Positions 8,167-17,108 of a DNA stretch of 64,000 nucleotides are shown piece after piece. The stretch lies in assembly GCA_902794395.1 (NCBI GenBank), contig CADBHB010000001.1:27289-91288 (forward strand), given 5' to 3'. Positions within the stretch are counted from its first letter, which is position 1; every line of letters starts with the position of its first letter. The translations under genes and the position numbers were made by a program. The notes under the pieces were generated by a model that searched no databases, was not told where the DNA came from, and saw only the letters and a list, made by a program, of their open reading frames with translations. Origin of the DNA: an uncultured Ruminococcus sp. (lineage in GTDB: Bacteria; Bacillota; Clostridia; Oscillospirales; Acutalibacteraceae).

Positions 8167-8838
8167 CTATCCCTCTCTCTGCAAGATATGGTAAGCTCCG
8201 CTGCCGTCAAGGGTCATCAAAAACACCTTCTCGAGCGAAACATTATTCTTTGAAAGAATATTCTCCACCTGCTCACGGCTGCCCTTGCACAGGGGCAGGG
8301 CTTCCTCCACCAGCTTGCCGTCGCTCACCACCACTGTCTCCAGCTTGTTGTCCTCCATTTTTACGCCGCTTTCCTCGGCGTTGGGCACGCGCTTCTGCGG
8401 CTGCTCCAGCACGCTCAGCGCGCCGTTGGTCTCCATTATGCAGTACTGCACATCCGCCAAAGAAAATATCTCCTGCTGCCGCAGCTGCGCGCTCAGGTCG
8501 TCTATCGTCAGGCGCAGCCGCTTCATCTGGCTCTGCAGCAGCTTTCCGTCCTCGATTATCACCACAGGGCTGCCGCACATCAGGCGGCGAAAGCTGCGGC
8601 TCTTCATCATCAGCACGCTCGCCGTTATCTCCAGCGCCACCAGCACCAGCACGGGCACCATACCGCTGAGCATAGGCTGAGAGGTGTTCTGCATCGGCAG
8701 TGAGGCGATGTTTGATATGACCATGGTCACTACCAGCTCGCTTGGCTGCATTTCGCTGATCTGGCGCTTGCCCATAAGGCGGATGGCCAGCATCACGAAG
8801 GTGTACAGCACCACAGTTCTTATTATCGCAATAAACAT
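8167..8838 (-). CDS. DUF421 (YetF/YcaP-type) membrane protein
   Basis: A 223-residue protein with three N-terminal membrane segments (residues about 5-80). They hold the family signature LMGKRQISEMQPSELVVTMVISNIAS (about 22-47 in total). A soluble alpha/beta C-terminal domain follows, with VVIIEDGKLLQSQMKRLRLTIDDL, as in YetF-type proteins. Its biochemical role is not established; homologues in Bacillus are spore- or membrane-associated. It is the first gene of a two-gene minus-strand operon with DUF4363 and is divergent from the germination operon, with 98 bp between the start codons. Confidence 0.88.
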   Translation of the reverse strand: MFIAIIRTVVLYTFVMLAIRLMGKRQISEMQPSELVVTMVISNIASLPMQNTSQPMLSGMVPVLVLVALEITASVLMMKSRSFRRLMCGSPVVIIEDGKLLQSQMKRLRLTIDDLSAQLRQQEIFSLADVQYCIMETNGALSVLEQPQKRVPNAEESGVKMEDNKLETVVVSDGKLVEEALPLCKGSREQVENILSKNNVSLEKVFLMTLDGSGAYHILQREG

Positions 8839-8882
8839 TTCATCACCAATTCCAGTTTTTGCTGTTTTGTGCCGATTATTCC

Positions 8883-8910
8883 AAAGCGCGGGAATATTCG
8901 GCGCTTTTTT
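8883..8910 (+). other. Hairpin with T tract between DUF421 and gerA
   Basis: A 7-bp stem (8883-8889 with 8901-8907), an 11-nt loop, and T's through 8910. It looks like an intrinsic terminator in the plus direction, but no plus-strand gene precedes it within 1.1 kb except terminated secF. It could guard the ger operon against read-through. Confidence 0.5.
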
Positions 8911-8936
8911 TCAAAGGCTAATACGCAGGTGATCGT

Positions 8937-10388
8937 ATGAATTATTCTATCAAAGAAATAAAAGCCCGCCTGCAGGCTCAGTTTTCCGACTCGGCAGACC
9001 TCACGGTGCGCGAGCTGACCCTGAAATCATCCGGCGAGGTACGGGCGGCGGTGTTCACCCTAGAGGGCATGGTGGACAAGGAGGGGCTTGCGCAGGCGGC
9101 GCTGAATCCACTGCTCGCCTATGATTTCGGGCGTCAGACCGCGGCGCAGGCATACTGCACCATCCGCGACTCGGTGCTTGCCGCCTCGGACGTTACCGAG
9201 ATAAGTGAAACGGAGCTTACAGCCTTTCTCACCTCGGGCTTTGCCGTGCTGGCGGTGGACGGAGCGCCTGAGCTGCTTGCAATCGGAGCGCAGGGCTACG
9301 CCTTCCGAGGCGTTTCGGAGCCGGAGAGCGAGGTGGTGCAGCGCGGCGCCCGCGAGGGCTTCACCGAGCCGCTTAGGGTAAATATGTCCCTGATACGCCG
9401 CCGGCTGAAAAGCCCCGATCTGGTTTTTGAACAGATGACGGTGGGGAAGAAGTCGCGCACTCAGCTTATGCTCTGCTATTTGCAGAGCGCCGCCTCGCCG
9501 CTGCTCCTCCAAAAGCTCAGGGACCGCCTGCGCGCCTGCGACCTTGAAACCGTTCTGGCGGCGGGGTATCTTGCCGAATATCTCGAAGACCCCAACACCA
9601 GCCGCCTGTTTTCGGGGGTGGGTATCTCCGAGCGCCCCGACACCGTCTGCGGCAAGCTCACCGAAGGGCGCATAGCGGTCATAGTAGACGGCACCCCCGC
9701 GGTGCTGGTGGTGCCGCATCTTTTTGTGGAGGAGTTCCAGGGGGTGGACGACTACTCCAACCGCACCTACTACGCCACCCTCATCCGCCTGATAAAATAC
9801 CTCTCGTTCTGTGTTTCTGTCTTTCTGCCCGCCGTATACACCGCTTTGGCGCAGTTCCATCCCGAGTACTTTCCCACCTGGATCCTGATAAAGACCTCAA
9901 ATTCTCTCTCAAAGACCCCTCTGCCCGTGACGCTCGAGGTACTGCTTATAACCTTTGTCTACGAAATAATGAAGGAGGCGGGGCTGCGCATACCAAAGTC
10001 GCTGGGGCACGCGGTCAGCATAGTCGGCGCGCTGGTCATCGGCGAAAGCGCGGTCACGGCGGGCATCATCAGCTCGTCCACCCTGATGGTGGTGGCTACC
10101 GCGGCGATCTGCAGCTATGTCACCTCGCCGCTCTATCCGCCCGTAACTATGCTGCGGCTTGTATTTATAATCATCGCGGGCGTGCTGGGACTGTGGGGGA
10201 TAGTACTGGCGTCGGCGATGGTGATGATAAGCCTCTGCGCCAAAACCTCGCTCGGCGTGCCGTACCTGTCGTCGCTGTCACCGTTTTCGCTGCGCACTAT
10301 GCGTGACGTCTTTGTGCGCGCCGGCTGGAAGCGGCTGTCGCGGCACACCATCAAGGTACAGCATTTTGCGGAAACGGAGGAAAGGTAA
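8937..10388 (+). CDS. Spore germination receptor subunit A (GerA/SpoVAF family)
   Basis: Subunit A of a germinant receptor complex in the spore inner membrane. The 483-residue protein has the family layout: a soluble N-terminal region to about 280, then four to five membrane segments. These include the diagnostic SVFLPAVYTALAQFHPEYFPT (about residues 290-310) and LRIPKSLGHAVSIVGALVIGESAVTAGIISS (about 350-380). A soluble tail with SLSPFSLRTMRD follows. An AGGTGAT ribosome-binding site precedes the ATG. The B subunit gene overlaps its stop (TAATG). A forespore (sigma-G) promoter is expected; I could not identify one with confidence. Confidence 0.9.
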   Translation: MNYSIKEIKARLQAQFSDSADLTVRELTLKSSGEVRAAVFTLEGMVDKEGLAQAALNPLLAYDFGRQTAAQAYCTIRDSVLAASDVTEISETELTAFLTSGFAVLAVDGAPELLAIGAQGYAFRGVSEPESEVVQRGAREGFTEPLRVNMSLIRRRLKSPDLVFEQMTVGKKSRTQLMLCYLQSAASPLLLQKLRDRLRACDLETVLAAGYLAEYLEDPNTSRLFSGVGISERPDTVCGKLTEGRIAVIVDGTPAVLVVPHLFVEEFQGVDDYSNRTYYATLIRLIKYLSFCVSVFLPAVYTALAQFHPEYFPTWILIKTSNSLSKTPLPVTLEVLLITFVYEIMKEAGLRIPKSLGHAVSIVGALVIGESAVTAGIISSSTLMVVATAAICSYVTSPLYPPVTMLRLVFIIIAGVLGLWGIVLASAMVMISLCAKTSLGVPYLSSLSPFSLRTMRDVFVRAGWKRLSRHTIKVQHFAETEER

Positions 10389-11437
10389 TGCGCACGGAGG
10401 TAAAATTCTCATCCAAAAGATTTTTGATGACGCTCACGCTCTGCGCCTGTTCGGTCATCCTGCTTCAAAACGGCAGCCTGCCGCAGCGCTCGTCCTTTCT
10501 GTGTCGGCTTGCGGCTATGGCGGCGGGGCTGCTCGGCTGTTTCTTGATATTTCTGCCGTCTATATGGCTCAGAAAGCGCGGCGGCGACGTTTTTTCGCAA
10601 AGCCTGCCGCGCGCGGCGCGGTATGCGGCAGCGGCGGTCTACACAGCCTGCTTTTTCTACACGGCGGAATATTTTCTGTTTCCGTACACCGACATGTTCT
10701 GCAAAAAATACTACCCCGACACCTCGCCCTGCGTCATAGCGCTTATCCTGCTTATATGTTGCGTGTACGCTGCGCTCAGGGGCGCAAACGTCATCACGCG
10801 GTTCAGCGTTTTTCTGTTCGCGCTGGCTATGCTCACCAACCTGCTTATGTTCGGCGGCAGCCTTTCCTCGCTGCGTTTTTACTCCTCCGACTTGGGTATT
10901 CGCGGCGGCTTTTCCGGCTTTAGCCAAAGCTTCCTGTATTTTCTCACGCCCTCCTTCACGGCGGTGCTCTTTGCCTGCCTTTCGGGATACACGCGCAATT
11001 TCCGCCTGCGACAGCCCGTGATCGCGCTGGCTCTCACCGGAGTAAAGTACGCGCTGGTGCTGTTTTTCATAGCCTTCGCGGTGGGCGAGTACGCCCTGCG
11101 CCAGGAGTACCAGACCTTTGTGCTGTCGCGCGTGGCACATTTCGGTGCTTACGCGGGTATCGAGAGATTTTATATGGCGCTGAGCACCATGTCGGTGTTT
11201 ATGATAGTTTCGCTGCTGCTGTGCGCCATGTGCCGCAGCGTAGACCGCAACGGCAGCCGCGGCTTTACCGCCGCCTTCACCGCGGCGATTTTCGGCGCGC
11301 ATATGCTTGCGGTGTACCGACCCGAGGTGCGCGAGTTTTTTACCTCGCCTCTGCTGTTGGTCGGCTTAAGCGTCCTAACGGCTGCGATCATACCGTCTGT
11401 AATGCTTATTTTCACAAGGAGGGGGCATAATGTCTAA
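10388..11437 (+). CDS. Spore germination receptor permease subunit B (GerB family)
   Basis: Polytopic APC-superfamily transporter-like subunit of the germinant receptor that binds the germinant. The 349 residues contain about ten hydrophobic segments and lack soluble domains, as usual for the family (about 360 residues). Its ATG overlaps the gerA stop by one base and its own end overlaps gerC by eight bases, so all three are translationally coupled. Sequence conservation in this family is low; the assignment rests on topology, length and position between A and C subunits. Confidence 0.85.
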   Translation: MRTEVKFSSKRFLMTLTLCACSVILLQNGSLPQRSSFLCRLAAMAAGLLGCFLIFLPSIWLRKRGGDVFSQSLPRAARYAAAAVYTACFFYTAEYFLFPYTDMFCKKYYPDTSPCVIALILLICCVYAALRGANVITRFSVFLFALAMLTNLLMFGGSLSSLRFYSSDLGIRGGFSGFSQSFLYFLTPSFTAVLFACLSGYTRNFRLRQPVIALALTGVKYALVLFFIAFAVGEYALRQEYQTFVLSRVAHFGAYAGIERFYMALSTMSVFMIVSLLLCAMCRSVDRNGSRGFTAAFTAAIFGAHMLAVYRPEVREFFTSPLLLVGLSVLTAAIIPSVMLIFTRRGHNV

Positions 11438-12011
11438 AAAACTGCTGTTGATTTTGTTAATCATGCCGCTGGTGTTCTCGGGCTGTAAAAATTCTCACCG
11501 CGTCGAGACCGCCGCCGTTATCGAGAACGTCAGTGTGGAGCGGCAGAACGGGCAGCTCTGCTACACCTTCTACCTGCTTACCGAAGAGGAAACTCCCAAC
11601 GCCGTCAGCATACCCGCGGACTCCTTTCAAGAGGCGCAAAAGCTGGCGCGCCGCTCGTATATCCCGAATTTAACTCTTGCTAAGCTGAAGCTGCTGCTTA
11701 TCCACAAGGATGTGGTTTCGGAAATATTGCAGACCGATATTGAATATATATCCACACAGGCGTCCTTTTCGCCCGTGGCGTATGTGGCGCTGTGTGACGA
11801 CAACGCGCTGCGTCGGGTCAGGCAAAACACCCGCGCGCAGACGATGATAGAGCGCCAGCTCATCCTCTGCAAGCAGCAGCACCCGCAGGTCAACATCGAT
11901 TATCTTTCGGTTTTCAACAGCTACGCCCGCAAAAACGAGGACGGTTTTTATCTGCCGTATATCACCGCAGAGGGGGATCTGCGCGTTTCAGAGCGAAAGA
12001 TTGAAAATTAA
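11430..12011 (+). CDS. Short GerC-type germination lipoprotein
   Basis: Lipoprotein subunit of the germinant receptor. The signal peptide ends in a lipobox (LVFSGC, Cys19), and the body resembles the N-terminal domain of GerC: TAAVIENVSVERQNGQLCYTFYLL and later ASFSPVAYVALC. At 193 residues it is about half of the usual 360-400, and the C-terminal domains of GerC are missing. The stop is followed by AT-rich non-coding DNA, with no continuation visible in the other frames. It may be a naturally short subunit or a truncation. Confidence 0.75.
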   Translation: MSKKLLLILLIMPLVFSGCKNSHRVETAAVIENVSVERQNGQLCYTFYLLTEEETPNAVSIPADSFQEAQKLARRSYIPNLTLAKLKLLLIHKDVVSEILQTDIEYISTQASFSPVAYVALCDDNALRRVRQNTRAQTMIERQLILCKQQHPQVNIDYLSVFNSYARKNEDGFYLPYITAEGDLRVSERKIEN

Positions 12012-12056
12012 TGAAAAAAATTCACAAAAAGCCTTTATTAAAATTGCCTTTTGTAG

Positions 12057-12062
12057 TATAAT
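12057..12062 (+). promoter_or_regulatory. Candidate -10 element before hprK
   Basis: TATAAT at 12057-12062, 54 bp upstream of hprK, in a 104-bp AT-rich gap after gerC. The hexamer at the expected -35 position is TTTATT, a poor match, so only the -10 is convincing. Confidence 0.4.
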
Positions 12063-12115
12063 AGATTCAATTATAATGTCTTATCTATACCCAATTTTTA
12101 AAAGGCGGTGGAATT

Positions 12116-13081
12116 ATGTCAGAATTTTCAGTACCCCTCTCCGAAATCGTCGAACGGCTCGGACTAGATAAGGTATACGTTGCCGAAAACTACGAGGACA
12201 CCAAGATATCCTCGGTCGAGATCAACCGACCGGGCTTGGAGCTGACGGGCTACTTCGAGTTCTTCGACAACAGGCGTATACAGATCCTCGGCAACACCGA
12301 GTTTTCCTACCTCGGCCGCTTCGGAAGCGAGGCTCAGCGCATGGTCATCGACTCCATTTTCAGCTTCGGTCCGCCCGCGGTAATCATCTGCCGCCAGATA
12401 GAGCCGACCAACGTCATCCTCGAGAGCGCCAAGCTCCACAAGGTATCTATCTTCCGCACCGATGAAAACACGTCCGACCTCACCGCCCGCCTGGTACAGT
12501 TCCTCAACCGCGAGCTTGCGCCGCGCATCACGCGCCACGGAGTGCTGGTCGAGGTATACGGCGAGGGCTGTCTGCTCATAGGCGACAGCGGCGTCGGTAA
12601 AAGCGAGACCGCCATCGAGCTTATCAAGCGCGGTCACCGTCTGGTCGCGGATGACGCGGTGGAGATACTGCGCACATCCATCAACACCATAGTGGGTCAA
12701 TCGCCCGCAAACATCCGCCACTTCATCGAGCTGCGCGGCATCGGCATAATAAACGCCCGCCAGCTGTTCGGCATGGGCGCCGTAAAAACCAGCGAAAAGA
12801 TCGACATGGTGGTCAACCTGGAGCTGTGGGACAACACTAAGGTCTACGACCGCATGGGACTCGACAACGAGGTCATGGAGATACTCGGCGTCGAGGTGCC
12901 CACCATCACCATCCCCGTAAAGCCCGGACGAAACCTCGCCGTTATCATCGAGGTCGCGGCGATGAACAACCGCCAAAAGAAGATGGGCTACAACGCCGCC
13001 AAGGATCTGCTCAAAAGTCTGGGCATGGACGTAGCGGCTATGCCGGAATCCCCCAAGGTGGTCATAGACAAGTGGGAATAA
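12116..13081 (+). CDS. hprK: HPr kinase/phosphorylase
   Basis: Bifunctional enzyme that phosphorylates or dephosphorylates HPr on a regulatory serine, the sensor for carbon catabolite repression in Gram-positives. The 321-residue protein has the N-terminal domain, then Walker A GDSGVGKS (about 156-163). Next come VADDAVEI and the family signature around ELRGIGIINARQLFGMGAV, then the C-terminal EVPTITIPVKPGRNLAVIIEVAAMN stretch. An AAAGGCGGTGG ribosome-binding site precedes the ATG. It heads a run with murB, rapZ and whiA, a neighbourhood common in Firmicutes. Confidence 0.96.
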   Translation: MSEFSVPLSEIVERLGLDKVYVAENYEDTKISSVEINRPGLELTGYFEFFDNRRIQILGNTEFSYLGRFGSEAQRMVIDSIFSFGPPAVIICRQIEPTNVILESAKLHKVSIFRTDENTSDLTARLVQFLNRELAPRITRHGVLVEVYGEGCLLIGDSGVGKSETAIELIKRGHRLVADDAVEILRTSINTIVGQSPANIRHFIELRGIGIINARQLFGMGAVKTSEKIDMVVNLELWDNTKVYDRMGLDNEVMEILGVEVPTITIPVKPGRNLAVIIEVAAMNNRQKKMGYNAAKDLLKSLGMDVAAMPESPKVVIDKWE

Positions 13082-13154
13082 TATTTGAATCAATAGTTTG
13101 AGTCGAGAGTCGGGGTTCACCGAATACCGACGACCGGCATATAAAGGAGAAAAC

Positions 13155-14060
13155 ATGGACAGAACCGACATCATTTACAATCTCGCCGAGATCTTAGGCT
13201 GTGAGGCGAGAAAATACGAGCCCATGAGCAAACACACCACCTTCAAGATCGGCGGGGCCGCCGATACATATGTAAAGGTGACCTCCGCCAGCAAGCTCAG
13301 CGCGATACTCAAGGAGTGCGTCGAGTCCGACGTTGACTACATGATAATCGGCAACGGCAGCAACCTGCTCGCCTCCGACGACGGCTACCACGGCGTTGTG
13401 CTGCGGCTGGACGGCGACTTCCGAAAGATGGCGCTCGTAGACGAGGACACCATCTACTGCGGCGCGGGCGCTACGCTTGCCGCGCTGTGCAAATACGCGT
13501 TGAGCTGCGGGCTGAGCGGGCTTGAGTTTGCCTGGGGCATCCCCGGCACCGTCGGCGGCGCGGTGTTTATGAACGCGGGCGCCTACGGCGGCGAGATGAA
13601 GGACGTGGTATACAGCGTAAACCACGTCACTCCCGAAGGCGAAACGGGCAGGACGGAAAAGGACGACCTGCAATTCGGCTACCGCACCAGCGTTTACCGC
13701 AAAAACAAGGCTATCATCACGGGCGTCACCTTAAAGCTCAAAAAGGGCGATCCCGAGGAGATACGCGCTAAAATGGACGATTTCCTCGGCAGACGCAGCA
13801 GCAAGCAGCCCCTGGAATACCCCAGCGCCGGCAGCGTTTTCAAGCGCCCCGAGGGAGCCTACGCGGGCGCGCTTATCGAGCAGTGCGGGCTGAAGGGTCA
13901 TTCGCACGGCGGCGCTCAGGTCAGCGAAAAGCACGCGGGCTTCATTATCAACCGCGACCACGCTACCGCCAACGACGTAAAAAGCCTGATACGCGAGGTG
14001 CAGACCAAGGTTTACGACGAAACAGGCTACAATCTGGAATGTGAACTTATAATTCTCTAG
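13155..14060 (+). CDS. murB: UDP-N-acetylenolpyruvoylglucosamine reductase
   Basis: FAD-dependent cytoplasmic enzyme that reduces UDP-GlcNAc-enolpyruvate to UDP-MurNAc in peptidoglycan synthesis. The 301-residue type II form shows HTTFKIGGAADTY, GNGSNLLASDDGYHGVVLRL (FAD binding), GLEFAWGIPGTVGGAVFMNAGAYGGE, FGYRTSVYR, and PSAGSVFKRPEG with the catalytic Ser. It ends with GGAQVSEKHAGFIIN. I use the ATG at 13155 behind AAGGAG; the open frame begins 19 codons earlier without a ribosome-binding site. It sits 73 bp after hprK; the gap holds a small GTCGG/CCGAC inverted repeat of unknown meaning. Confidence 0.96.
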   Translation: MDRTDIIYNLAEILGCEARKYEPMSKHTTFKIGGAADTYVKVTSASKLSAILKECVESDVDYMIIGNGSNLLASDDGYHGVVLRLDGDFRKMALVDEDTIYCGAGATLAALCKYALSCGLSGLEFAWGIPGTVGGAVFMNAGAYGGEMKDVVYSVNHVTPEGETGRTEKDDLQFGYRTSVYRKNKAIITGVTLKLKKGDPEEIRAKMDDFLGRRSSKQPLEYPSAGSVFKRPEGAYAGALIEQCGLKGHSHGGAQVSEKHAGFIINRDHATANDVKSLIREVQTKVYDETGYNLECELIIL

Positions 14061-14074
14061 GAGAAAAATAATAT

Positions 14075-14938
14075 ATGGAATTTGTCATCATTACGGGAAT
14101 GTCCGGTGCGGGCAAAACCACCGCTCTCCATGTTTTGGAGGACATCGGCTACTATTGCGTTGACAATATACCGGCGGCGCTGCTGCCCACGCTCTACACC
14201 CTCTGCTCCAAGTCCGAGGATTTCAGCATGAGCCGTGTAGCGGTGGTGGTCGATGTGCGCGGCAACGAAAACTACACTATGATGAACAATGAGATATGGG
14301 ATTTCAAAAAGGCGCACAGCGACGTCAAGATCCTGTTTCTCGACGCGAAAACCGACCTCATCATCACCCGCTACAAGGAAACGCGCCGCAAGCATCCGCT
14401 TGCAGCCCGCCTCAAGGACGGCTCCGTGGTGGATGCGGTAGCCTATGAAAAGGAGCTCATGCACTCCGCCAAAAAGCTCGCCGATTACACCATCGACACC
14501 ACCTTTATGTCCAACAAGCAGCTGCGCGAGCGCGTAAAAAGCCTGTTTATGGGCGACACCTCACAGTCGCTCACGCTCACCTTCATGTCCTTCGGCTTCA
14601 AATACGGCATCCCGCTAGAAGCGGACATGATACTCGATGTGCGCTGTCTGCCTAACCCCTTCTACATCCCCTCGCTAAAGCAGCTCACGGGGCTCGACAA
14701 GGAGGTAAGGGACTACGTGCTCAGCAGCAGCGACACACAGGAATTTATAAAACGCACGCTGGGACTGCTCGACTTCGCCGTGCCTCTCTATCTCAAGGAG
14801 GGCAAAAGCGAGCTTGTTGTAGGCATCGGCTGCACGGGCGGTCAGCACCGCAGCGTCACCGTGGCGCGCGAGCTGGACGCGCATTTCGCCGAAATGGGCT
14901 ACCGCTGTGTCATCCAGCACCGCGACGCCAGAAAGTGA
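14075..14938 (+). CDS. rapZ: RNase adapter/nucleotide-binding protein RapZ (YvcJ)
   Basis: P-loop protein that binds nucleotides; in enterobacteria the homologue RapZ controls GlcN6P synthase through small RNAs and in Bacillus YvcJ affects competence and wall metabolism. The 287 residues show Walker A GMSGAGKT at residues 8-15, CVDNIPAALLPTL, and VRGNENYTMMN. The C-terminal domain has SFGFKYGIPLEADMILDVRCLPNPFYIP and IGCTGGQHRSVTVARELD. It is 14 bp after murB and precedes whiA. The gluconeogenesis factor gene yvcK, which usually lies between rapZ and whiA, is absent. Confidence 0.95.
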   Translation: MEFVIITGMSGAGKTTALHVLEDIGYYCVDNIPAALLPTLYTLCSKSEDFSMSRVAVVVDVRGNENYTMMNNEIWDFKKAHSDVKILFLDAKTDLIITRYKETRRKHPLAARLKDGSVVDAVAYEKELMHSAKKLADYTIDTTFMSNKQLRERVKSLFMGDTSQSLTLTFMSFGFKYGIPLEADMILDVRCLPNPFYIPSLKQLTGLDKEVRDYVLSSSDTQEFIKRTLGLLDFAVPLYLKEGKSELVVGIGCTGGQHRSVTVARELDAHFAEMGYRCVIQHRDARK

Positions 14939-15022
14939 GCGGGAAGGGATGTTGCCGCGTCCGGCTATCCGGTCTTTTCATCCCGATCTTTGATTTTTGA
15001 TTATACAAAAGAGGCTGTTATC

Positions 15023-15955
15023 GTGTCTTTTTCATCTGATATAAAAAAGGAGCTGTGCGGCGTACAGTGCTTTGACCGCGAGGCGCTCAAAGCCGAGCTC
15101 TACGGCATCCTGCTCTACGGCAAGACCTTTCGGGAGGACAGCATCGTTTTCACCACCGAAAACGTCTACTCCGCCAAGCGCGCCTGCTTTCTGCTTGAAA
15201 ATCTATATATGCCCATCATCGAGCGGCAGACCGCTCTGCGCACCCGCTCGGGAGAGGGGCATCTTTATAAAATCATCGTGGTCGATGCAAACGACTGCAG
15301 GCGGATATTCAACGACTTCGGTCACTCGCGTTCACAGGTTACCCTGCGAGTTAACCGCGCCAACGTGTCGGGCGAGGAACATTCGGCGGCGTTCGTGCGG
15401 GGCGTCTTTCTCGCCTGCGGCTCTGTGTCCGACCCCATGAAAGGCTACCACGCGGAATTTTGCGTTCCGCACAAAAATCTCAGTGTTGATTTGTGCAAAA
15501 TACTCAGCGAGGTGACCGAGTGCGAGTTCTCTCCCAAAACCGTCACCCGCAGCGGCAGCTACATCGTCTACTTCAAGGGCAGCGAGCAGATCTGCGACCT
15601 GCTCACGTACACCGGAGCACCGATACAGGCGATGGAGATCATGGGCACCAAAGCGGTAAAGCAGGTGCGCAACAACATCAACCGCCGCGTAAACAGCGAA
15701 ATGGCAAATATTACCAAGGTCGTCTCCGCGTCCGTGCGGCAGGTAGAGGCGATAAATTACATTCAACGCACCGTCGGGCTGGAATCTTTGCCCGACGATT
15801 TACGGGAAATAGCGTATCTCCGTCTGGAAAACCCCGAAATGTCCCTGCGCGCCCTGGGCGCGGCGCTGTCGCCGCCCATCAGCCGCAGCGGCGCAAATCA
15901 CCGCATACAGCGCTTGATGGAATACGCGTCCCCTATGGAGGAATCACATGGATAA
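15023..15955 (+). CDS. whiA: DNA-binding protein WhiA
   Basis: LAGLIDADG-like plus helix-turn-helix protein, a regulator of sporulation in actinobacteria and of division and chromosome segregation in Firmicutes. I choose the GTG at 15023 (protein SFSSDIKKELCG, 310 residues) because the family normally starts M/V-SFSS-KKEL and an AGAGG lies upstream; the frame is open from 14990. It shows RGVFLACGSVSDP and a C-terminal helix-turn-helix with LRALGAALSPPISRSGANHR (about 276-295). The start of xseB overlaps its last eight bases. The 84-bp gap after rapZ has no yvcK. Confidence 0.92.
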   Translation: MSFSSDIKKELCGVQCFDREALKAELYGILLYGKTFREDSIVFTTENVYSAKRACFLLENLYMPIIERQTALRTRSGEGHLYKIIVVDANDCRRIFNDFGHSRSQVTLRVNRANVSGEEHSAAFVRGVFLACGSVSDPMKGYHAEFCVPHKNLSVDLCKILSEVTECEFSPKTVTRSGSYIVYFKGSEQICDLLTYTGAPIQAMEIMGTKAVKQVRNNINRRVNSEMANITKVVSASVRQVEAINYIQRTVGLESLPDDLREIAYLRLENPEMSLRALGAALSPPISRSGANHRIQRLMEYASPMEESHG

Positions 15956-16169
15956 GAATATGACGCTTGAGCAGGCTAACGACCTGCTCGACCAAACCGT
16001 TGCCCGGCTTGAAAACGAGGCGCTCCCCTTCGGGGAAAGCGTTGAACTCTACACCGAGGCATGTGAGCTTATGGCGTTTTGCGTTGAACAGCTGGAGAAC
16101 TGCAAGGGCAAGATAGAAAACGCCAATCAAAAGCTGGCACAGCTGACAACAGAGGGAGAATCGATATGA
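15948..16169 (+). CDS. xseB: Exodeoxyribonuclease VII small subunit
   Basis: Small helical subunit that wraps the XseA nuclease, which degrades single-stranded DNA. At 73 residues with LEQANDLLDQTVARLENEALPFGESVELYTEAC it matches XseB well. It overlaps whiA by 8 bp and its end overlaps ispA by 4 bp. The gene for the large subunit XseA, usually directly upstream, is not in this window and must lie elsewhere. Confidence 0.9.
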   Translation: MDKNMTLEQANDLLDQTVARLENEALPFGESVELYTEACELMAFCVEQLENCKGKIENANQKLAQLTTEGESI

Positions 16170-17038
16170 AACACTATTTGGAACATGTTGAGGCGGCGTT
16201 AAAAAGCTATCTGCCGGACAAAAACTGCCGCGAGAAAAAGCTGCTTGACGCCATGGAATACAGCTTGGAGGCGGGCGGAAAACGCGTGCGTCCGCTGCTG
16301 GTGCTGGAGTTTTGCAAGCTTTGCGGCGGCAAGGTGGAAAAGGCTATGCCCTTTGCCTGCGCGGTGGAAATGATCCACACCTACTCGCTTATCCACGACG
16401 ACCTGCCCTGCATGGACAACGACGACCTGCGCCGCGGCAAGCCTTCAAACCACAAGGCGTTCGGCGAGGACACCGCGCTGCTGGCGGGCGACGCCTTGCA
16501 GACCCTCGCCTTTGACATCCTCACGCGCGACGAGACCGCCGAGCTGGTAGGCGACGCGGCAAGCCGCAAGGCTGCGCTGACGCTGGCGAGATACGCGGGC
16601 TGTTCGGGAATGGTCGGAGGTCAGATGATAGACCTGCAAAGCGAAAACACCGTTGTTTCTATAGATACCGTCAAGGATCTCGTCACCAAAAAGACCGCCT
16701 GCCTTATTCAGGCGGCGTGTGAGCTGGGCTGCATAGCCGCGGGCGCGGATGAGGGAAAGCTCAGGGCTGCGTCCGTCTACGGCAAAAGCATCGGACTCGC
16801 CTTCCAGATACAGGACGACATCCTCGACTGCACCTCCACCGACGAGGAGCTGGGCAAGCCCGTGGGCAGCGACGCCGAGAACCAAAAGAACACCTTTGTC
16901 TCTCTGCTGGGGCTTGACGCCTGCCGAAAGCTGGTAGAGGAATACACCGCTCAGGCGGTGGCGGCGCTGCGCGCCTTCAATGGCAACACCACGCCGCTGT
17001 CTATCTTTGCCATGAATCTCGCAAAACGCAAAAACTGA
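16166..17038 (+). CDS. ispA: Farnesyl diphosphate synthase (polyprenyl synthetase)
   Basis: Condenses IPP with DMAPP and GPP to farnesyl diphosphate for undecaprenyl phosphate and quinone synthesis. The 290-residue protein carries the first aspartate-rich motif HDDLPCMDNDDLRRGKPSNHK, the GGQMIDL motif, and the second aspartate-rich motif IQDDILDCTSTDEELGKPVGSD. Its ATG overlaps the xseB stop. It is followed 70 bp later by dxs, which makes the first committed precursor of the same pathway. Confidence 0.95.
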   Translation: MKHYLEHVEAALKSYLPDKNCREKKLLDAMEYSLEAGGKRVRPLLVLEFCKLCGGKVEKAMPFACAVEMIHTYSLIHDDLPCMDNDDLRRGKPSNHKAFGEDTALLAGDALQTLAFDILTRDETAELVGDAASRKAALTLARYAGCSGMVGGQMIDLQSENTVVSIDTVKDLVTKKTACLIQAACELGCIAAGADEGKLRAASVYGKSIGLAFQIQDDILDCTSTDEELGKPVGSDAENQKNTFVSLLGLDACRKLVEEYTAQAVAALRAFNGNTTPLSIFAMNLAKRKN

Positions 17039-17108
17039 TAAGTATCCGTTACGGGCAGCGGTAAACGCCGCGAAAGCCCCGCGGACCATTATTGATAAGG
17101 AAAACACT

